34,209 nucleotides of DNA from Planctomycetota bacterium (GCA_030611515.1 JAUWPQ010000012.1:1-34209), one strand, 5' to 3'; shown: positions 1-11,663, counted from the stretch's first letter. Made by a program: numbers and translations. The notes: generated by a model from the letters alone, not told the origin.

Positions 1-18
1 AAGAAAGGCGGGTGAAGC

Positions 19-1278
19 ATGGCGAGTATCAGCAAGCAACCGAACGGGCGGCGGACGATCCAGTTTGTCGGCAACGACGGAAAACGCCGGTCGATAAGAT
101 TGGGCAAGTGTTCGCAACGGCTGGCCGAAACGGTCCAGGTCAAGGTCGAGCATCTTGCCGCGGCCCAAGCGACCGGCGGCGCGTTGGACGGAGAAACCGC
201 CCGGTGGGTGGCCGGAATCGACGATGTGCTACATGCCCGGTTGGCGGCCGTGGGGCTTGTCCACAAGCGGCAACGGGCGGCCGATGGCCTAAACCTCGCC
301 GATTTTATCCACCAGTACATTGCGGCCCGGCCGGGGCTGAAACCGAACACACTGAAAAACTATCGGCAGACGGAGCGGGTTCTTGTGGATTACTTCGGTC
401 CCGGTCGGCTGTTGACCGAGATTACCCCCGGCGACTGCGACGATTGGAAAGCTCACCAAGAAGCCAAAGGGCACGCCCAGGCGACCATCGGCCGGAACGT
501 GAGACGGGCGAGGCAGTATTTCCGCGCGGCCGTCCGCAAGAAGCTGATTGCCGATAACCCGATGCAGGACGTGAAAGCCCCATCCCAAGTGAACACGGCG
601 AGAATGTTCTATGTCTCCCGCGAAGTGACGGAACGGATCATTGCGGCTTGTCCCGATGTCGAGTGGCGACTGATCGTCGCCCTGGCACGCTACGGCGGCT
701 TGCGGACACCATCAGAGACGTTTGCCTTGACGTGGGCCGATGTGAATTGGGCGGACAACCGGATTCGCGTGCCCAGCCCCAAGACGGCCTGCCATCCCGG
801 CGGCGAATCGAGGACCATACCCTTGTTCCCAGAATTAAAACCGCACCTGGAAACGGTGTTTGACGAAGCCGAGCCGGGGACCGTCCACGTCATTGCAAAG
901 CATCGAATAGCAAGTGCGAATCTGCGGACCACCTTTGTGAAGATATGCCGTCGGGCTGGGGTCCAATTGTGGGAGCGGTGTTTTCAGAACATGCGGGCAA
1001 GCCGAGAGACGGAGTTGTCGCAAGACTACCCGATGCACGTCGTTTGTTCCTGGATCGGCAACAGTACGCCCATTGCCCTCAAGCACTATCTGACCGTGAT
1101 CGACGCCGACTATGAAAAGGCGGTGCAGAATCCGGTGCAGCAACCGTCAGAATCGGGTCGCAAGAGACCGCAACAAGAAACGCGAAACCCCGGTTTTTCC
1201 GGGGTTTGCGACACCTTGCTGCACCCTACCAGAGAGGTAGTACCCCCTACCGGAGTCGAACCGGTGTTATCGGACTGA
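19..1278 (+). CDS. Tyrosine recombinase / phage-type integrase
   Basis: A 419-aa site-specific recombinase that would cut and rejoin DNA at an attachment site. The N-terminal ~100 residues form an arm-type DNA-binding region, followed by a SAM-like core-binding domain (about 95-180) and the catalytic domain (about 195-370). Visible catalytic landmarks are Arg229 (in GGLR), Arg326 (in NMRASRETEL) and the nucleophile Tyr357 (in KHYL). The histidine of the usual HxxR box is Gln323 here, and the second-box residue is Trp (SWIG). The last dozen codons (PTGVEPVLSD) are the antisense of the tRNA-Glu gene, so the stop codon lies inside the tRNA. This is typical of an integrase abutting its attachment site at a tRNA 3' end, so the rest of the element should lie left of base 1. 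Whether the His-to-Gln change reduces activity cannot be told from sequence. Confidence 0.92.
   Translation: MASISKQPNGRRTIQFVGNDGKRRSIRLGKCSQRLAETVQVKVEHLAAAQATGGALDGETARWVAGIDDVLHARLAAVGLVHKRQRAADGLNLADFIHQYIAARPGLKPNTLKNYRQTERVLVDYFGPGRLLTEITPGDCDDWKAHQEAKGHAQATIGRNVRRARQYFRAAVRKKLIADNPMQDVKAPSQVNTARMFYVSREVTERIIAACPDVEWRLIVALARYGGLRTPSETFALTWADVNWADNRIRVPSPKTACHPGGESRTIPLFPELKPHLETVFDEAEPGTVHVIAKHRIASANLRTTFVKICRRAGVQLWERCFQNMRASRETELSQDYPMHVVCSWIGNSTPIALKHYLTVIDADYEKAVQNPVQQPSESGRKRPQQETRNPGFSGVCDTLLHPTREVVPPTGVEPVLSD
1185..1207. terminator. Hairpin near the integrase 3' end
   Basis: A perfect 9-bp stem (AAACCCCGG / CCGGGGTTT) with a TTTTT loop lies inside the last part of the integrase reading frame, just before the tRNA. 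It could act as a terminator-like or recombination-associated hairpin. Function is inferred from structure only. Confidence 0.4.
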
Positions 1279-1313
1279 GAATCCGACGTCCTAGGCCACT
1301 AGACGAAGGGGGC
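1241..1313 (-). tRNA. tRNA-Glu (anticodon CTC)
   Basis: The minus strand folds as a full cloverleaf. The acceptor stem begins GCCCCCT and pairs with AGGGGGT. The anticodon stem TCGGA/TCCGA encloses the loop TTCTCAG with anticodon CTC. The T stem ACCGG/CCGGT encloses TTCGACT. The body is 73 nt and no CCA is encoded. It reads GAG codons. The 3' half overlaps the end of the integrase gene, marking it as the probable attachment site of the element to the left. Confidence 0.93.
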
Positions 1314-1381
1314 TTTTCCTTTGTTGTCGGCACGCAGCCAAGCTAAGAATCATTAACTTGTACCAGCCGCCGCCCGCAGTG

Positions 1382-2965
1382 TCAATCGCCCACGCGGAAC
1401 TGCTCGGCAAGCCAGCGGTCCCACTCCCGTGCGGTCTGTTGGCCTAGCTTCGATCGGTTCCTCTCGATGGCGTATTGCAACAATCTTTTCATCTGTCTGT
1501 TGTCGAGTCGGTCGTGGATGGGCCAAAGCCGGCGTAGGATGGCGTCCGACTCGTCGCACTGGCCGCGGAGACTCAACACGCCACATTGTCCGGCCAGACC
1601 AAAGGCCCTTAGCTCGGGCTGGTCTTCGTCCAAGGTGGCCAGCTCGTCGAAAATCGCCATCGCCCGGGCATACTCTTCCTTGCGCAAGAAGATCAACGAG
1701 AGTTGTTGCTTGGCGCGGAGTGCGTAGGATTTCTTGTCGGGGTAATAGTCGAGCACACTTTGCCAGGCTGCTTCCGTGCCGAGCTGGCTGGCCCGATAGC
1801 ACTGGCGCTCGACGCTAGGCTCCTTGGGAACCTTCGGCGGAGCAGGTTTCGCGTCGGCCAACAGCGACGGCGGGACGACCAACCACCAAGCCGCGGCGCC
1901 GCCGAGGGCGAACGCGGCTATTAGCCCCGCCGCGAGCCAGCCCCAACGACGCCGGCTGGGCCGCATCCGAGTAGTGGATTTCATCAACTCGTCCAGCCGT
2001 CGGGTGGCCGCGACACGCGGATCGTCGGGCATCTCCGCCGCCAACGACTCCCAGCCGGGTAGATCCTCGGGCCAATCGTCGCCGAAATGCTCCATCTGCA
2101 CCCGACGCAATTCGCGGAGCAGGTCGCGGGCCGAATCGAAACGCTCCGAGGGTTTTTTCGCCAACATCCGATGCACGATCCGACAAAGCGCCGGTGGCAA
2201 GTCGGGACGCAGCGATTCGAGCGGCTGCGGCCGCGACTTCAAGTGCTGCACCGCAACCCCCAAAGCCGTCTCGCCGGTAAACGGCGGCGCGCCGGCGAGC
2301 ATCTGGTAGCAGGTCACGCCGAACGAATAGATGTCGCTGCGCGGGTCGAGCGGCTTGCCTTCGACCTGCTCCGGGCTCATGTAAAGAGGCGTACCCAACG
2401 TGATGCCGATCTGGGTCAGGTCGTTCGAGGCGCCTTCACGAGTCAGCCGGGCCAGTCCGAAGTCGGCCACCTTCACCTCGCCGCTGGAGGTGAGCATGAT
2501 GTTCTCCGGCTTGATGTCGCGGTGGATGACGCCCCGTTCGGCCGCCTTGGCCAGCGCGGACGCAACCTGGCGGATGATCGACAGCGCGTGGCTCAGATCG
2601 GGTGGGCCATGCCGGGAAAGGTAATCGCGGAGGTTCCGGCCTTGCACGTACTCCTGGGCAATGTAGTGCAATTGGTCAACGCAGCCGACCTCATATATCT
2701 GTACGATGTTGGCGTGGACCAACGAGGCGGCGGCCTGGGCCTCCAACTCGAACCGCTGGAGATACGTCCGGTCGTTGGCCAGCTCCGGTTTGAGTATTTT
2801 TATGGCCACCCGCCGCTTCAGACGCTCCTGCTCGGCCAGATAGACCTCGGCCATTGCCCCGCGCCCCAGCCGCCGCAAGAGGTGGAAGTCGCCCAAGCGC
2901 CGCCCGGATAGATCGCCCTCGGCGGGTTGGTGCGGATCGGGAGCCGGGGGGGATTGGGAAGACAT
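1382..2965 (-). CDS. Membrane-anchored Ser/Thr protein kinase (Hanks type)
   Basis: A 527-aa eukaryotic-like kinase. The kinase domain spans about residues 27-290: glycine loop [12 protein letters not shown] (33-44), VAIK lysine Lys56, catalytic HRD with Asp150 followed by KPEN, Mg-binding DFG Asp168, and a [10 protein letters not shown]+1/APE segment near 192-200. One transmembrane helix at about 341-364 follows a basic stretch, leaving about 160 residues outside the cytoplasm. These are rich in Ala and Leu and look TPR-like, suggesting a sensor or protein-interaction domain. I place the start at the ATG encoding MSSQSPP. Upstream in-frame codons translate a dispersed DNA repeat (3059-3181) and are not believable. 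No phosphatase or obvious substrate gene is adjacent, so the signal it responds to is unknown. Confidence 0.93.
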   Translation of the reverse strand: MSSQSPPAPDPHQPAEGDLSGRRLGDFHLLRRLGRGAMAEVYLAEQERLKRRVAIKILKPELANDRTYLQRFELEAQAAASLVHANIVQIYEVGCVDQLHYIAQEYVQGRNLRDYLSRHGPPDLSHALSIIRQVASALAKAAERGVIHRDIKPENIMLTSSGEVKVADFGLARLTREGASNDLTQIGITLGTPLYMSPEQVEGKPLDPRSDIYSFGVTCYQMLAGAPPFTGETALGVAVQHLKSRPQPLESLRPDLPPALCRIVHRMLAKKPSERFDSARDLLRELRRVQMEHFGDDWPEDLPGWESLAAEMPDDPRVAATRRLDELMKSTTRMRPSRRRWGWLAAGLIAAFALGGAAAWWLVVPPSLLADAKPAPPKVPKEPSVERQCYRASQLGTEAAWQSVLDYYPDKKSYALRAKQQLSLIFLRKEEYARAMAIFDELATLDEDQPELRAFGLAGQCGVLSLRGQCDESDAILRRLWPIHDRLDNRQMKRLLQYAIERNRSKLGQQTAREWDRWLAEQFRVGD

Positions 2966-3058
2966 GTTTAGCGCCGAGGTCAGCTTATTGGAACCAGTAT
3001 AATTTATCTCCAATCGTAGGGAATTGCCAGTGTGGAGCGGGCCGCGGAGGGGCAACCA

Positions 3059-3181
3059 TTCACAGGGGACTGTCCCCCTGGCGCCGCGGGAAGGGGACAG
3101 GTCCATGTTTTCGGTCAACGGTTCGTCGGCAAAATGCGTTTTTTCGCCGAAAAATGGACCAGTCCCCGGCTGGCCCGTGAA
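3059..3181. repeat. Dispersed foldback repeat, family C (short copy)
   Basis: Ends TTCAC...GTGAA, containing the palindrome GGGGACTGTCCCC and a larger imperfect inverted repeat (GGGGACWGGTCCAT followed by TTTTCGG). The same sequence in opposite orientation lies at 23493-23682, where it carries an extra nested insert. Non-coding; it is the reason the kinase frame seems to extend upstream. Confidence 0.8.
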
Positions 3182-3575
3182 CAGTTACCGCAGAGGGAGA
3201 CCACGGCCGGCGTTCAACGGCGAACAAGAAATGCAACAGTCCGGGCAGCCCGCCGATGGGCCGACACCGGACTGTTCCCCCCCTGGGAATACACGCCGTG
3301 AGCCGTGAAATGAAATATATTACAGACTCTCATCATCGGCACCTGCCGACATCAACTTTGGCAAACTTTGCCGACAAGGCGGATCGAGACCCCTCCCACC
3401 AACTCTCATTCCCCCCACTCAACCCCGTCTCCCTCTCCTCCACTCGCACTCCCCGCAATCCCTTACCGTAGCCGATTCGACTCATAAACTTTGCCGATTA
3501 GGTCGATTTTGAGGATGCTGCGGCCCCTCTGCGCGCTATGCAAGGAACAACATCGAACGAAGGACCTAATCGGAC
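3182..3575. other. Non-coding gap before the ExbB-like cluster
   Basis: About 390 bp with no convincing gene. It holds pyrimidine-rich low-complexity sequence (about 3390-3460) and two approximate direct repeats of AAACTTTGCCGA (near 3374 and 3487). These could be regulatory, because the ExbB-like gene starts just downstream, but no clear -35/-10 pair is visible. Confidence 0.35.
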
Positions 3576-4792
3576 ATGAGCAAGTTAAGTCAATCGATCC
3601 GGGCGATCGGCAGATCACCCTTCCTATGGGGGATACTGGGTTCCGTGGGGTTTTACGCCCTGGTCCACTACGGACCGTTGGGTTTGCCGTTGGTGAAGCG
3701 TTACTTCGCCGGCCACCCGGTGGAGTACATAGAGACGATCATTTTCGCCGTCGGGCTGGCGGCGTTGACGATCAAGTTGTTCGATACGTTCGCGCAACGA
3801 GCGGCACTTGGCGACTCGCCGCTGGGACCGGCGGCAGAAACCTTACGGCCAATGGCAAGAACCTCGCAGTTGGCAGTAAAAGCGTCGCAACCGGCCGAGC
3901 AGTGTGACGCTTTGCTGACGCGGCTGGACCGGCTGCCCGAGCGGCGTTGGGGCGAATACTACATCTCGCGGCTCCGCGCGGCGCTGGAGCACGTCCGCCA
4001 TCGCGGCTCGGCCGATTCGCTCGGCGACGAGTTGAAATATCTATCCGACGTGGACGCCGCCCGTGTTCATTCCGGCCACGGCCTGTTCCGCGTGATTGTT
4101 TGGTCGATTCCGATCCTCGGGTTCCTCGGCACGGTAATCGGCATCACGATGGCGTTGAACAGCGTCGATCTCAGCGCCCCCGACGAGTCCATGTTCGAGG
4201 TGCTCAACGGTCTGGGGTTGAAGTTCGACACCACCGCCTTGGCCCTTTCGCTGGCGATGGTTTTGATGTTCGTCCATTATTACGTGGAGCAGTTGGAGAA
4301 CCGGCTGTTGGAAGATGTAGATCGTCGTGTGCAGGACGATTTGGCCGACCGGTTCGCGGTGGTCCCCGGCGGCGCCGACGGGCAGATCGTCGCCATGCAG
4401 CGGATGACCGAGATGATGCTGCAAGCGTCGGAAACGTCGGCGCGGAGGCAGGCCGAATTGTGGCGCGACTCGGTCGAATCGGCAGCCGAACAATGGTCGA
4501 AGATGGCGGAGGCCGCCGGGGGGCGAGTGCAGGCCGCGATGTCGGCCGCCACCGGCGAACTCTCTCGCCAGGCCGAAGTGCTACAGCGGGCCGTCGAGGC
4601 CGCCGGCGAGGTCGCGCGGTTGGAGGACGCGCTGAACCGCAACCTCGCCTCGCTGGCCGGCGCAAAACATTTCCAGCAAACCGTCCTCAGTCTGGCGGCG
4701 GCGGTGAACATGCTCAGCGCACGGCTGGCCGAATCGCCGGGCACCACGCCGCAGATCAACCTTGAACCCTCCCGACGCGCCACTCATGCGGC

Positions 4793-4796
<4 letters not shown>
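3576..4796 (+). CDS. MotA/TolQ/ExbB-family proton channel protein
   Basis: A 406-aa inner-membrane protein. Four hydrophobic segments are visible at about residues 14-40, 51-72, 170-193 and 219-238, with a cytoplasmic stretch of about 100 residues between the second and third. The third segment (SIPILGFLGTVIGITMAL) is the hallmark of the MotA/TolQ/ExbB channel fold, where the proline/glycine-rich helix forms part of the ion path. The C-terminal ~165 residues are Ala/Gln/Glu-rich and likely helical or coiled coil, longer than in classical ExbB or TolQ. A possible RBS (AAGGA) lies 11 nt upstream. The gene overlaps the next by ATGA, so the two are almost certainly co-translated. Family knowledge says such channels use the proton gradient to move a partner across the periplasm; the cargo here is unknown. 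Confidence 0.88.
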
Positions 4797-6781
<1,985 letters not shown>

Positions 6782-6875
6782 GGAGTTTTCAGTTTTCAGT
6801 GTTCAGTTAATCATTCTTTACATGGTATTCACAACGCGCCGGGCAAGCCCGGCCGCTACACACTAATTTCTCCCC

Positions 6876-7883
6876 ATGCCTCGATCCACCATCCAACGCG
6901 GCGATCCGGTAAACGGCGATTCCTTCGTGGACATCGTGGCCAGCGTGGTGAGCATTATGATCATCATGGTGGTCCTGGAAGGGATGCGAATTAAGAAGTC
7001 GCCGGAACTATTGTCGATTCCGTCTCCGCCGGACGTGGCGGAGTTGGAAAAGGAATTGGCCGCCGAACAATCGTTGCGGGCAGACGTGTGGAAGACCGCC
7101 GAGGAAACGCACAAACTGGAACGGGAAATCGCCGCTCGCGGAATGAAACGCGACTACCTGGCCACGGCGGTCTCGGCGGCGGAACACGAGATTCGGCGCC
7201 GCCGCGACAAGTTGGACCAGGCCCCAAGGGCGGAGTTCGACCTGGCCGATCAACTTTCGCAATCGCGACGCCGACTCGGGCAACTGAATCGCCGGCGAGA
7301 ACAAATCGAAAACCAACCGGCCGAGCCGATCGTGGTGGAAAGCTATCCCTCGTCGATCAGCCGAACGGTGGACGGCCCGGAGGCGCACCTGTTGGTGGCC
7401 AACGGCCGCGTGTTGTTCGTGCCGCTGGAGCCGCTGTTGGAAGAGTTCAAGTCGCGGGCGAAACGTCAGGTCCATAAGCTCCGCGACCAGCCGGAGTTGA
7501 CCGACACGGTCGGGCCAGTGGGCGGATTCCGGCTCCGCTACACGCTCCAGCGCTACGACGTTCCGCTGGAGATAGTCCAACAGACCGGCCGCGGCGGCAG
7601 CTACGTGCGGCTGAGGAAATGGACGCTGATTCCCACGTCGAACGATCTGGGCGAGCCGGTCCGACTGGCGCTCGAGAAGGAATCGGACTTCCGCCGGGAG
7701 TTGGCCAAGATTTTACCGGGTCGGACGACCGTCACCTTATGGGTCTACCCGGACGGCTTCGAGGCGTTCCGCCGGGTCCGCAAGGAGTTGTATCGGCTGG
7801 GCTATTCGATTGCGGCCCGGCCGTTGCCCCCCGGTACGCCCATCGGAGGCTCGCCGGAGGGAACCAAGTCGGCGGCACAGTAG
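6876..7883 (+). CDS. Second ExbD/TolR-like protein with coiled coil
   Basis: A 335-aa protein with one N-terminal membrane helix (about 17-36, FVDIVASVVSIMIIMVVLEG) that carries an acidic residue, Asp19, at the start of the helix, as in ExbD. A coiled coil follows at about 52-150, then a periplasmic domain of about 175 residues. Its last strand-helix unit, TLWVYPDGFEAFRRVRKELYRLGY, matches the ExbD/TolR end pattern. It starts 95 bp after the previous gene. That gap holds only short repeat remnants (TTTTCAG units and a GGGCAAGCCC hairpin), so co-transcription is likely. It and the 4793-6781 product look like paired partners of the upstream channel. The exact process is not identifiable. Confidence 0.72.
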   Translation: MPRSTIQRGDPVNGDSFVDIVASVVSIMIIMVVLEGMRIKKSPELLSIPSPPDVAELEKELAAEQSLRADVWKTAEETHKLEREIAARGMKRDYLATAVSAAEHEIRRRRDKLDQAPRAEFDLADQLSQSRRRLGQLNRRREQIENQPAEPIVVESYPSSISRTVDGPEAHLLVANGRVLFVPLEPLLEEFKSRAKRQVHKLRDQPELTDTVGPVGGFRLRYTLQRYDVPLEIVQQTGRGGSYVRLRKWTLIPTSNDLGEPVRLALEKESDFRRELAKILPGRTTVTLWVYPDGFEAFRRVRKELYRLGYSIAARPLPPGTPIGGSPEGTKSAAQ

Positions 7884-7902
7884 TGGGATTGTGGTTGATA
7901 CT

Positions 7903-7927
7903 GGTTCCCACGCTCCGCGTGGGAACC
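7903..7927. terminator. Hairpin between convergent genes
   Basis: GGTTCCCACG and CGTGGGAACC form a perfect 10-bp stem with a CTCCG loop, between the ExbD-like gene (+) and larB (-). There is no T tract, but the position between convergent ends suits a bidirectional terminator. The sequence is also a dispersed repeat motif in many genomes. Confidence 0.55.
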
Positions 7928-7961
7928 CCCTCGCAACGACGCTCCGCGTCGATCCGTGGTC

Positions 7962-8762
7962 CTAATGCAATTGTTTTTGTTTGGCCACGTTTTTGGCGAT
8001 CAGTCCGGCGACGTATCCGCCCTTGAAGCCGGCGTCGATGTTCACCACGGTGACGTTCGAGGCGCAACTGTTCAACATTCCCAGCAGTGCCGCGATGCCG
8101 CCGAAGCTGGCCCCGTAGCCGACGCTGGTGGGCACGGCGATCACCGGGCAGGCAACGTGCCCGCCCACCACGCTGGGCAACGCGCCCTCCATACCGGCCA
8201 CCACCACCACCGCGTCGGACTCGGCAAGCAACGGGAGATTGGCTGTCAGTCGATGCGGGCCAGCCACGCCCACGTCCTGAATCAGCGTCACCGCCGCACC
8301 GGTCCAGAGCGCCGTTTCGCGGGCCTCCTCGGCTACCGGCAGGTCGCTGGTGCCGGCGGTGACGATCGTCACCTTTCCTTGACACCCTTCATACCCTCTC
8401 CCCTCTCCCCTCTCCTCTCTCCCCTCTCCGCCGGGAATCCGGAACGTCCGACCGACGGCGTTGTATCGAGCGGCGGGATATTTCTCCAGCAATCCGGCCG
8501 CCTGCTCCTCCGACACCCGGGTAGCCAACACATCGGCTCCGTTGCGCAGCAGCGTCTCAACAATCTTCACCATCGTGGTGGTTGTCTTCCCTTCGGCAAA
8601 GATCACCTCTGGGAATCCGCATCGCCGCGACCGATCCAGGTCGATTTGTGCGTCGCCCAAGTCGGCGATTCCCCGATGTATTGCTTCACCGAGAAACTCC
8701 TCAAGCGACACTTCGCCCGCCAAAAGCCGCCGGGCCAGCGTTTCTAGTTGATTGCGGTTCAT
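7962..8762 (-). CDS. larB: LarB, nickel-pincer cofactor biosynthesis carboxylase
   Basis: A 266-aa protein of the AIR-carboxylase (PurE-like) family. LarB carboxylates and hydrolyses nicotinic acid adenine dinucleotide in the first step of the nickel-pincer nucleotide cofactor used by LarA-type racemases. Conserved features are the N-terminal helical part with LDxxRxxRCGFPEVIFAEGK (about 42-61), and the PurE-like core with VTAGTSDLPVAEEA (about 130-143), DVGVAG, VVVAGMEGALPSVVGG and PTSVGYGASFGG near the C-terminus. A run of about 17 residues rich in Gly, Glu and Arg (about 110-126) sits between the N-terminal part and the core. It is encoded by a CCTCTC-type repeat (8396-8432) and looks like a tolerated repeat insertion. 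larC and larE are not in this window, so the pathway must be completed elsewhere. Confidence 0.9.
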   Translation of the reverse strand: MNRNQLETLARRLLAGEVSLEEFLGEAIHRGIADLGDAQIDLDRSRRCGFPEVIFAEGKTTTTMVKIVETLLRNGADVLATRVSEEQAAGLLEKYPAARYNAVGRTFRIPGGEGREERGEGRGYEGCQGKVTIVTAGTSDLPVAEEARETALWTGAAVTLIQDVGVAGPHRLTANLPLLAESDAVVVVAGMEGALPSVVGGHVACPVIAVPTSVGYGASFGGIAALLGMLNSCASNVTVVNIDAGFKGGYVAGLIAKNVAKQKQLH

Positions 8763-8834
8763 TTTCGGGAACTCTTCAGGCTACCCGTGCGTTTAGTGTA
8801 TGATGTTCGGCGGGCGCAAATGTTAGGCGGGCGT

Positions 8835-11663
8835 TCAGAAAACTCCAGGGGCTCCAGGGGCTCTTGGGAACCGGCGGCCCGGTCTTGCGGGCACACCGCC
8901 CTCGTGGGTCAAAGGTATGTTAAAGACGCCCCTTGGCCCCCCTAAACACCTAAGCCTCAAGCTGTTCTCACCAACACCAACGATTCCAGTGACCTTAGTG
9001 GTAAATTGCCCGGCCACTCCAATGGCAATTACGGTTGCATCGCCGTCGAGGAATTTTGGGGCTTTTTCGCGCCGAGTGAGCTTTGCAGTGAACTCTTGCA
9101 GAAGTCGACCGGCAACTTCCAGCTTGATCGTAACAGTCTTGCCGTCATCATCAATGCGAAACCGCTCGCCCGTTGCAGTCTGCCATGTGCCGGCAAGCAG
9201 GCCTGGGGACAGCAGGTTTTCGTCGGGGGGCGGTGCCCCTGGCGGTATCCCTGGAGAACCAATTTCCGTTTCTTTTCGGGGCTTTTTCCGGGGTTTCTCC
9301 GCGATTGGCCCACTGCCCTTGCTAGTCTCTGTTACCGATCCCTTGCCAGCGATTACTCGAATGCGCCGGCGGGCGTCGTCTGGGATGGAAACAAAGCCGC
9401 GGAAGTTACCGTCCACATACAACAAGATCATTCGTATGTTCAAGCCGACTTCAGCATTCATACTCGCCGCAATGTCCACCCGAAGCACCAACGTTCGTGT
9501 GGACTTGCCTGGAATCTCAAAGGCTGGCACGCCACCCAACGTACCAGGACTATCCTGCAAGTCCGCGCTCTGTGTCACTGTTTCATTGGTATTGCTGACT
9601 ACCTCACCATTCTCGAACTGAACGCTAAGTTGCGGCACGTTAGCGGTGTGGGCGTTATAGTCCATATTTGTGAACTCTATGGGCAACGATAGGGAAAGTC
9701 CTCTTTCGGTTCGTTTTGGCCCGAAGTCTCTGCTAATGGTAAAGGAATCGTGGACCGCAAGATGGCCAACCTTGCTGCGTAAATCGCGCCCAGCCTCGAT
9801 AGTGGTTCCCTCGGAGAGCAACAATTGCGACGGAATGTCAAAGTCAAAATCAGGGGTTGAGGGCTTAGTATTCATGGCAAAACGACGTGTATCTGATTGC
9901 TGAAACATCCCCCGAAAGAGCTTGCGTTCCAACTCAACTTTTTCAATCGGCGCGCCTGATGGCATTTGCACCTTCACTCTGCCCGTCCATGTGAAGCCGA
10001 CTGGCATCTGTTGAACATTTGATGGCGTACCGTACAAAATGTGCGTGCCGTCGAGGCAGAAAGAACCGCCGTACAGCACGCGCGAGCCAGCAAGACATTT
10101 TAAACCCTCGTATTCATTTCCACGGTCGTCCGTAATTATGACGCGAAACTCGCGTGACATTACGAGATGTGACCTGGGCCAGTGGGTACTGACACGACGA
10201 AAGGCCAGAGTTATATCTGCACCGTCAACATCGCGCATGAATATGCCCTGCTGGCGAGATTTGTCGGCAACGTGTCGTTCACACTTGACAACCGAAACAC
10301 TGAGGTCATTGTCAAGCAAGACGCCGTTCTCAAAAGGAGGTGCCGATGGTTCGGTCGCTGCTCCCGGTTCAGGTTCGGGTAATTCTTCACTCGGCGGTGC
10401 CGCGATACGCCCTGGCATTGGAAGTTCGGGGCTTCTTGGCGTAGGTGACGGCGTATTCAGGGGCATTGTGTCGCTCCCAATCTTCGCCAGCGCCCTGGCG
10501 ACGATCTGCTGATGCCACGTGCTCTTGTCCTGGAATGTCTGGAGAATGGGAACTGCTTCCCCGGCCGCTGGGCCAATTTCTCCCAAAGCCCACACGACAT
10601 CCTGGTCAAACTCTCCTCCCTGAAGTACTGCGACGAGTGCTGGTACGGCGGCTCCGGCATCTGGACCCAACTTCCCTAACACCACGGCCGCTCGCCGGCG
10701 GCGAGGTTCATACGAGTCACCAAGCGCCTCAATAAGAACAGATACCGCTTCTTTTGCCTTTGGACCAAGCACTACACCCTGGATTCCCAACCCCCCAAGA
10801 GCAGCATCACAAACGCCCCGGCGCTCGTCTCGAAGCGCCGTGAGGAGGATTGCCACGCCCTTGGGACCTATCTTCCCCAAGGCTGCCGCTGCTTCGTCAC
10901 CCGCATTCCAGTCTCGAAGGGCCTCTTTGAGAACCGGTATGGCAGGCTCGGCCTGCGGCCCCATCACTGAAAATGCAAAAGCGGCGCGAGAGCGAACATT
11001 TTTGTCCCGATCTTTAAGTGCCACCGTCAGAGCAGGTATGGCCGGTGCGCCGACTTTCCCCAGACCCACAGCCGCGAACGTTTTGACCTGGTAGTTGTCA
11101 TGGCGCATGGCCTTTGTTAAGGCGGGTATGGCTTCTGGTCCAAGGTTCTGCAATGCCGACGCAGCGTCGCGCCAAAAAATAGGGGTATCTCCACCGGGAC
11201 CTGAATTCGCGATAGCCAGTGCGAGAGCCGTCACGCCGTCCGCACCCATGTTACCCAACTCTTGAATGGCGGATTGCCGAACCTCTTGATCCCTCTCGCG
11301 GAGTTTGCTTAGCAGATGTTGCGCCCTAGGGGAAAGTTTTGGTGAAGCTAACATCGTCCAGACGACCAAGACAACCGCCAGACCGCAGGTGACTATCCCG
11401 CCAACCACCAAGAGTGACCTCATTCGCACAAGCCTTGTACCCTGGATGTGGGAGGGCGGTCGCGCTTCAGCAACCCGGATAACGTTCGAGAAGGGATCAA
11501 CCTGCGACAACGGAAGCCACTGCGGCATCCCCTCGCGCCAGCACATGGTTTGCTCGTTGAGTTGTCCCGACCGCCAAGACTCGACAATCTGTTCGTCGGT
11601 GAACGGTCCTGCCGGCTTTTGGCTTTCACTGGGGATGTACCAGGAAGGAGGGTTGTTGCTCAT
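8835..11663 (-). CDS. GYF-domain, single-pass, HEAT-repeat protein
   Basis: A 942-aa protein of planctomycete character. Residues 7-57 form a GYF_2-type domain (WYIPSESQKPAGPF, then CWREGMPQWLPL), expected to be cytoplasmic. A membrane helix is at about 82-105. Residues about 113-415 are HEAT/PBS-lyase-like repeats with recurring motifs such as AIQELGNMGADGVTALALAI and AAVVLGKLGPDAGAAVPALV. A Pro-rich linker leads to a beta-rich region (about 450-770) and a C-terminal module (about 835-935, LAGTWQTATGERFRIDDDGK) that reads like a small beta-barrel. I start at MSNNPP because GAGG sits 6-8 nt before that ATG; four further codons upstream are possible. It follows the PH-domain gene on the same strand by 120 bp. 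Its partners are unknown; the architecture suggests a scaffold that senses or holds proteins outside the membrane. Confidence 0.8.
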   Translation of the reverse strand: MSNNPPSWYIPSESQKPAGPFTDEQIVESWRSGQLNEQTMCWREGMPQWLPLSQVDPFSNVIRVAEARPPSHIQGTRLVRMRSLLVVGGIVTCGLAVVLVVWTMLASPKLSPRAQHLLSKLRERDQEVRQSAIQELGNMGADGVTALALAIANSGPGGDTPIFWRDAASALQNLGPEAIPALTKAMRHDNYQVKTFAAVGLGKVGAPAIPALTVALKDRDKNVRSRAAFAFSVMGPQAEPAIPVLKEALRDWNAGDEAAAALGKIGPKGVAILLTALRDERRGVCDAALGGLGIQGVVLGPKAKEAVSVLIEALGDSYEPRRRRAAVVLGKLGPDAGAAVPALVAVLQGGEFDQDVVWALGEIGPAAGEAVPILQTFQDKSTWHQQIVARALAKIGSDTMPLNTPSPTPRSPELPMPGRIAAPPSEELPEPEPGAATEPSAPPFENGVLLDNDLSVSVVKCERHVADKSRQQGIFMRDVDGADITLAFRRVSTHWPRSHLVMSREFRVIITDDRGNEYEGLKCLAGSRVLYGGSFCLDGTHILYGTPSNVQQMPVGFTWTGRVKVQMPSGAPIEKVELERKLFRGMFQQSDTRRFAMNTKPSTPDFDFDIPSQLLLSEGTTIEAGRDLRSKVGHLAVHDSFTISRDFGPKRTERGLSLSLPIEFTNMDYNAHTANVPQLSVQFENGEVVSNTNETVTQSADLQDSPGTLGGVPAFEIPGKSTRTLVLRVDIAASMNAEVGLNIRMILLYVDGNFRGFVSIPDDARRRIRVIAGKGSVTETSKGSGPIAEKPRKKPRKETEIGSPGIPPGAPPPDENLLSPGLLAGTWQTATGERFRIDDDGKTVTIKLEVAGRLLQEFTAKLTRREKAPKFLDGDATVIAIGVAGQFTTKVTGIVGVGENSLRLRCLGGPRGVFNIPLTHEGGVPARPGRRFPRAPGAPGVF

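Noticed and set aside
2966..3118. N-terminal extension of the Ser/Thr kinase
   Set aside because: The extra codons translate the family C dispersed repeat, not family sequence; the kinase start at MSSQSPP fits better.
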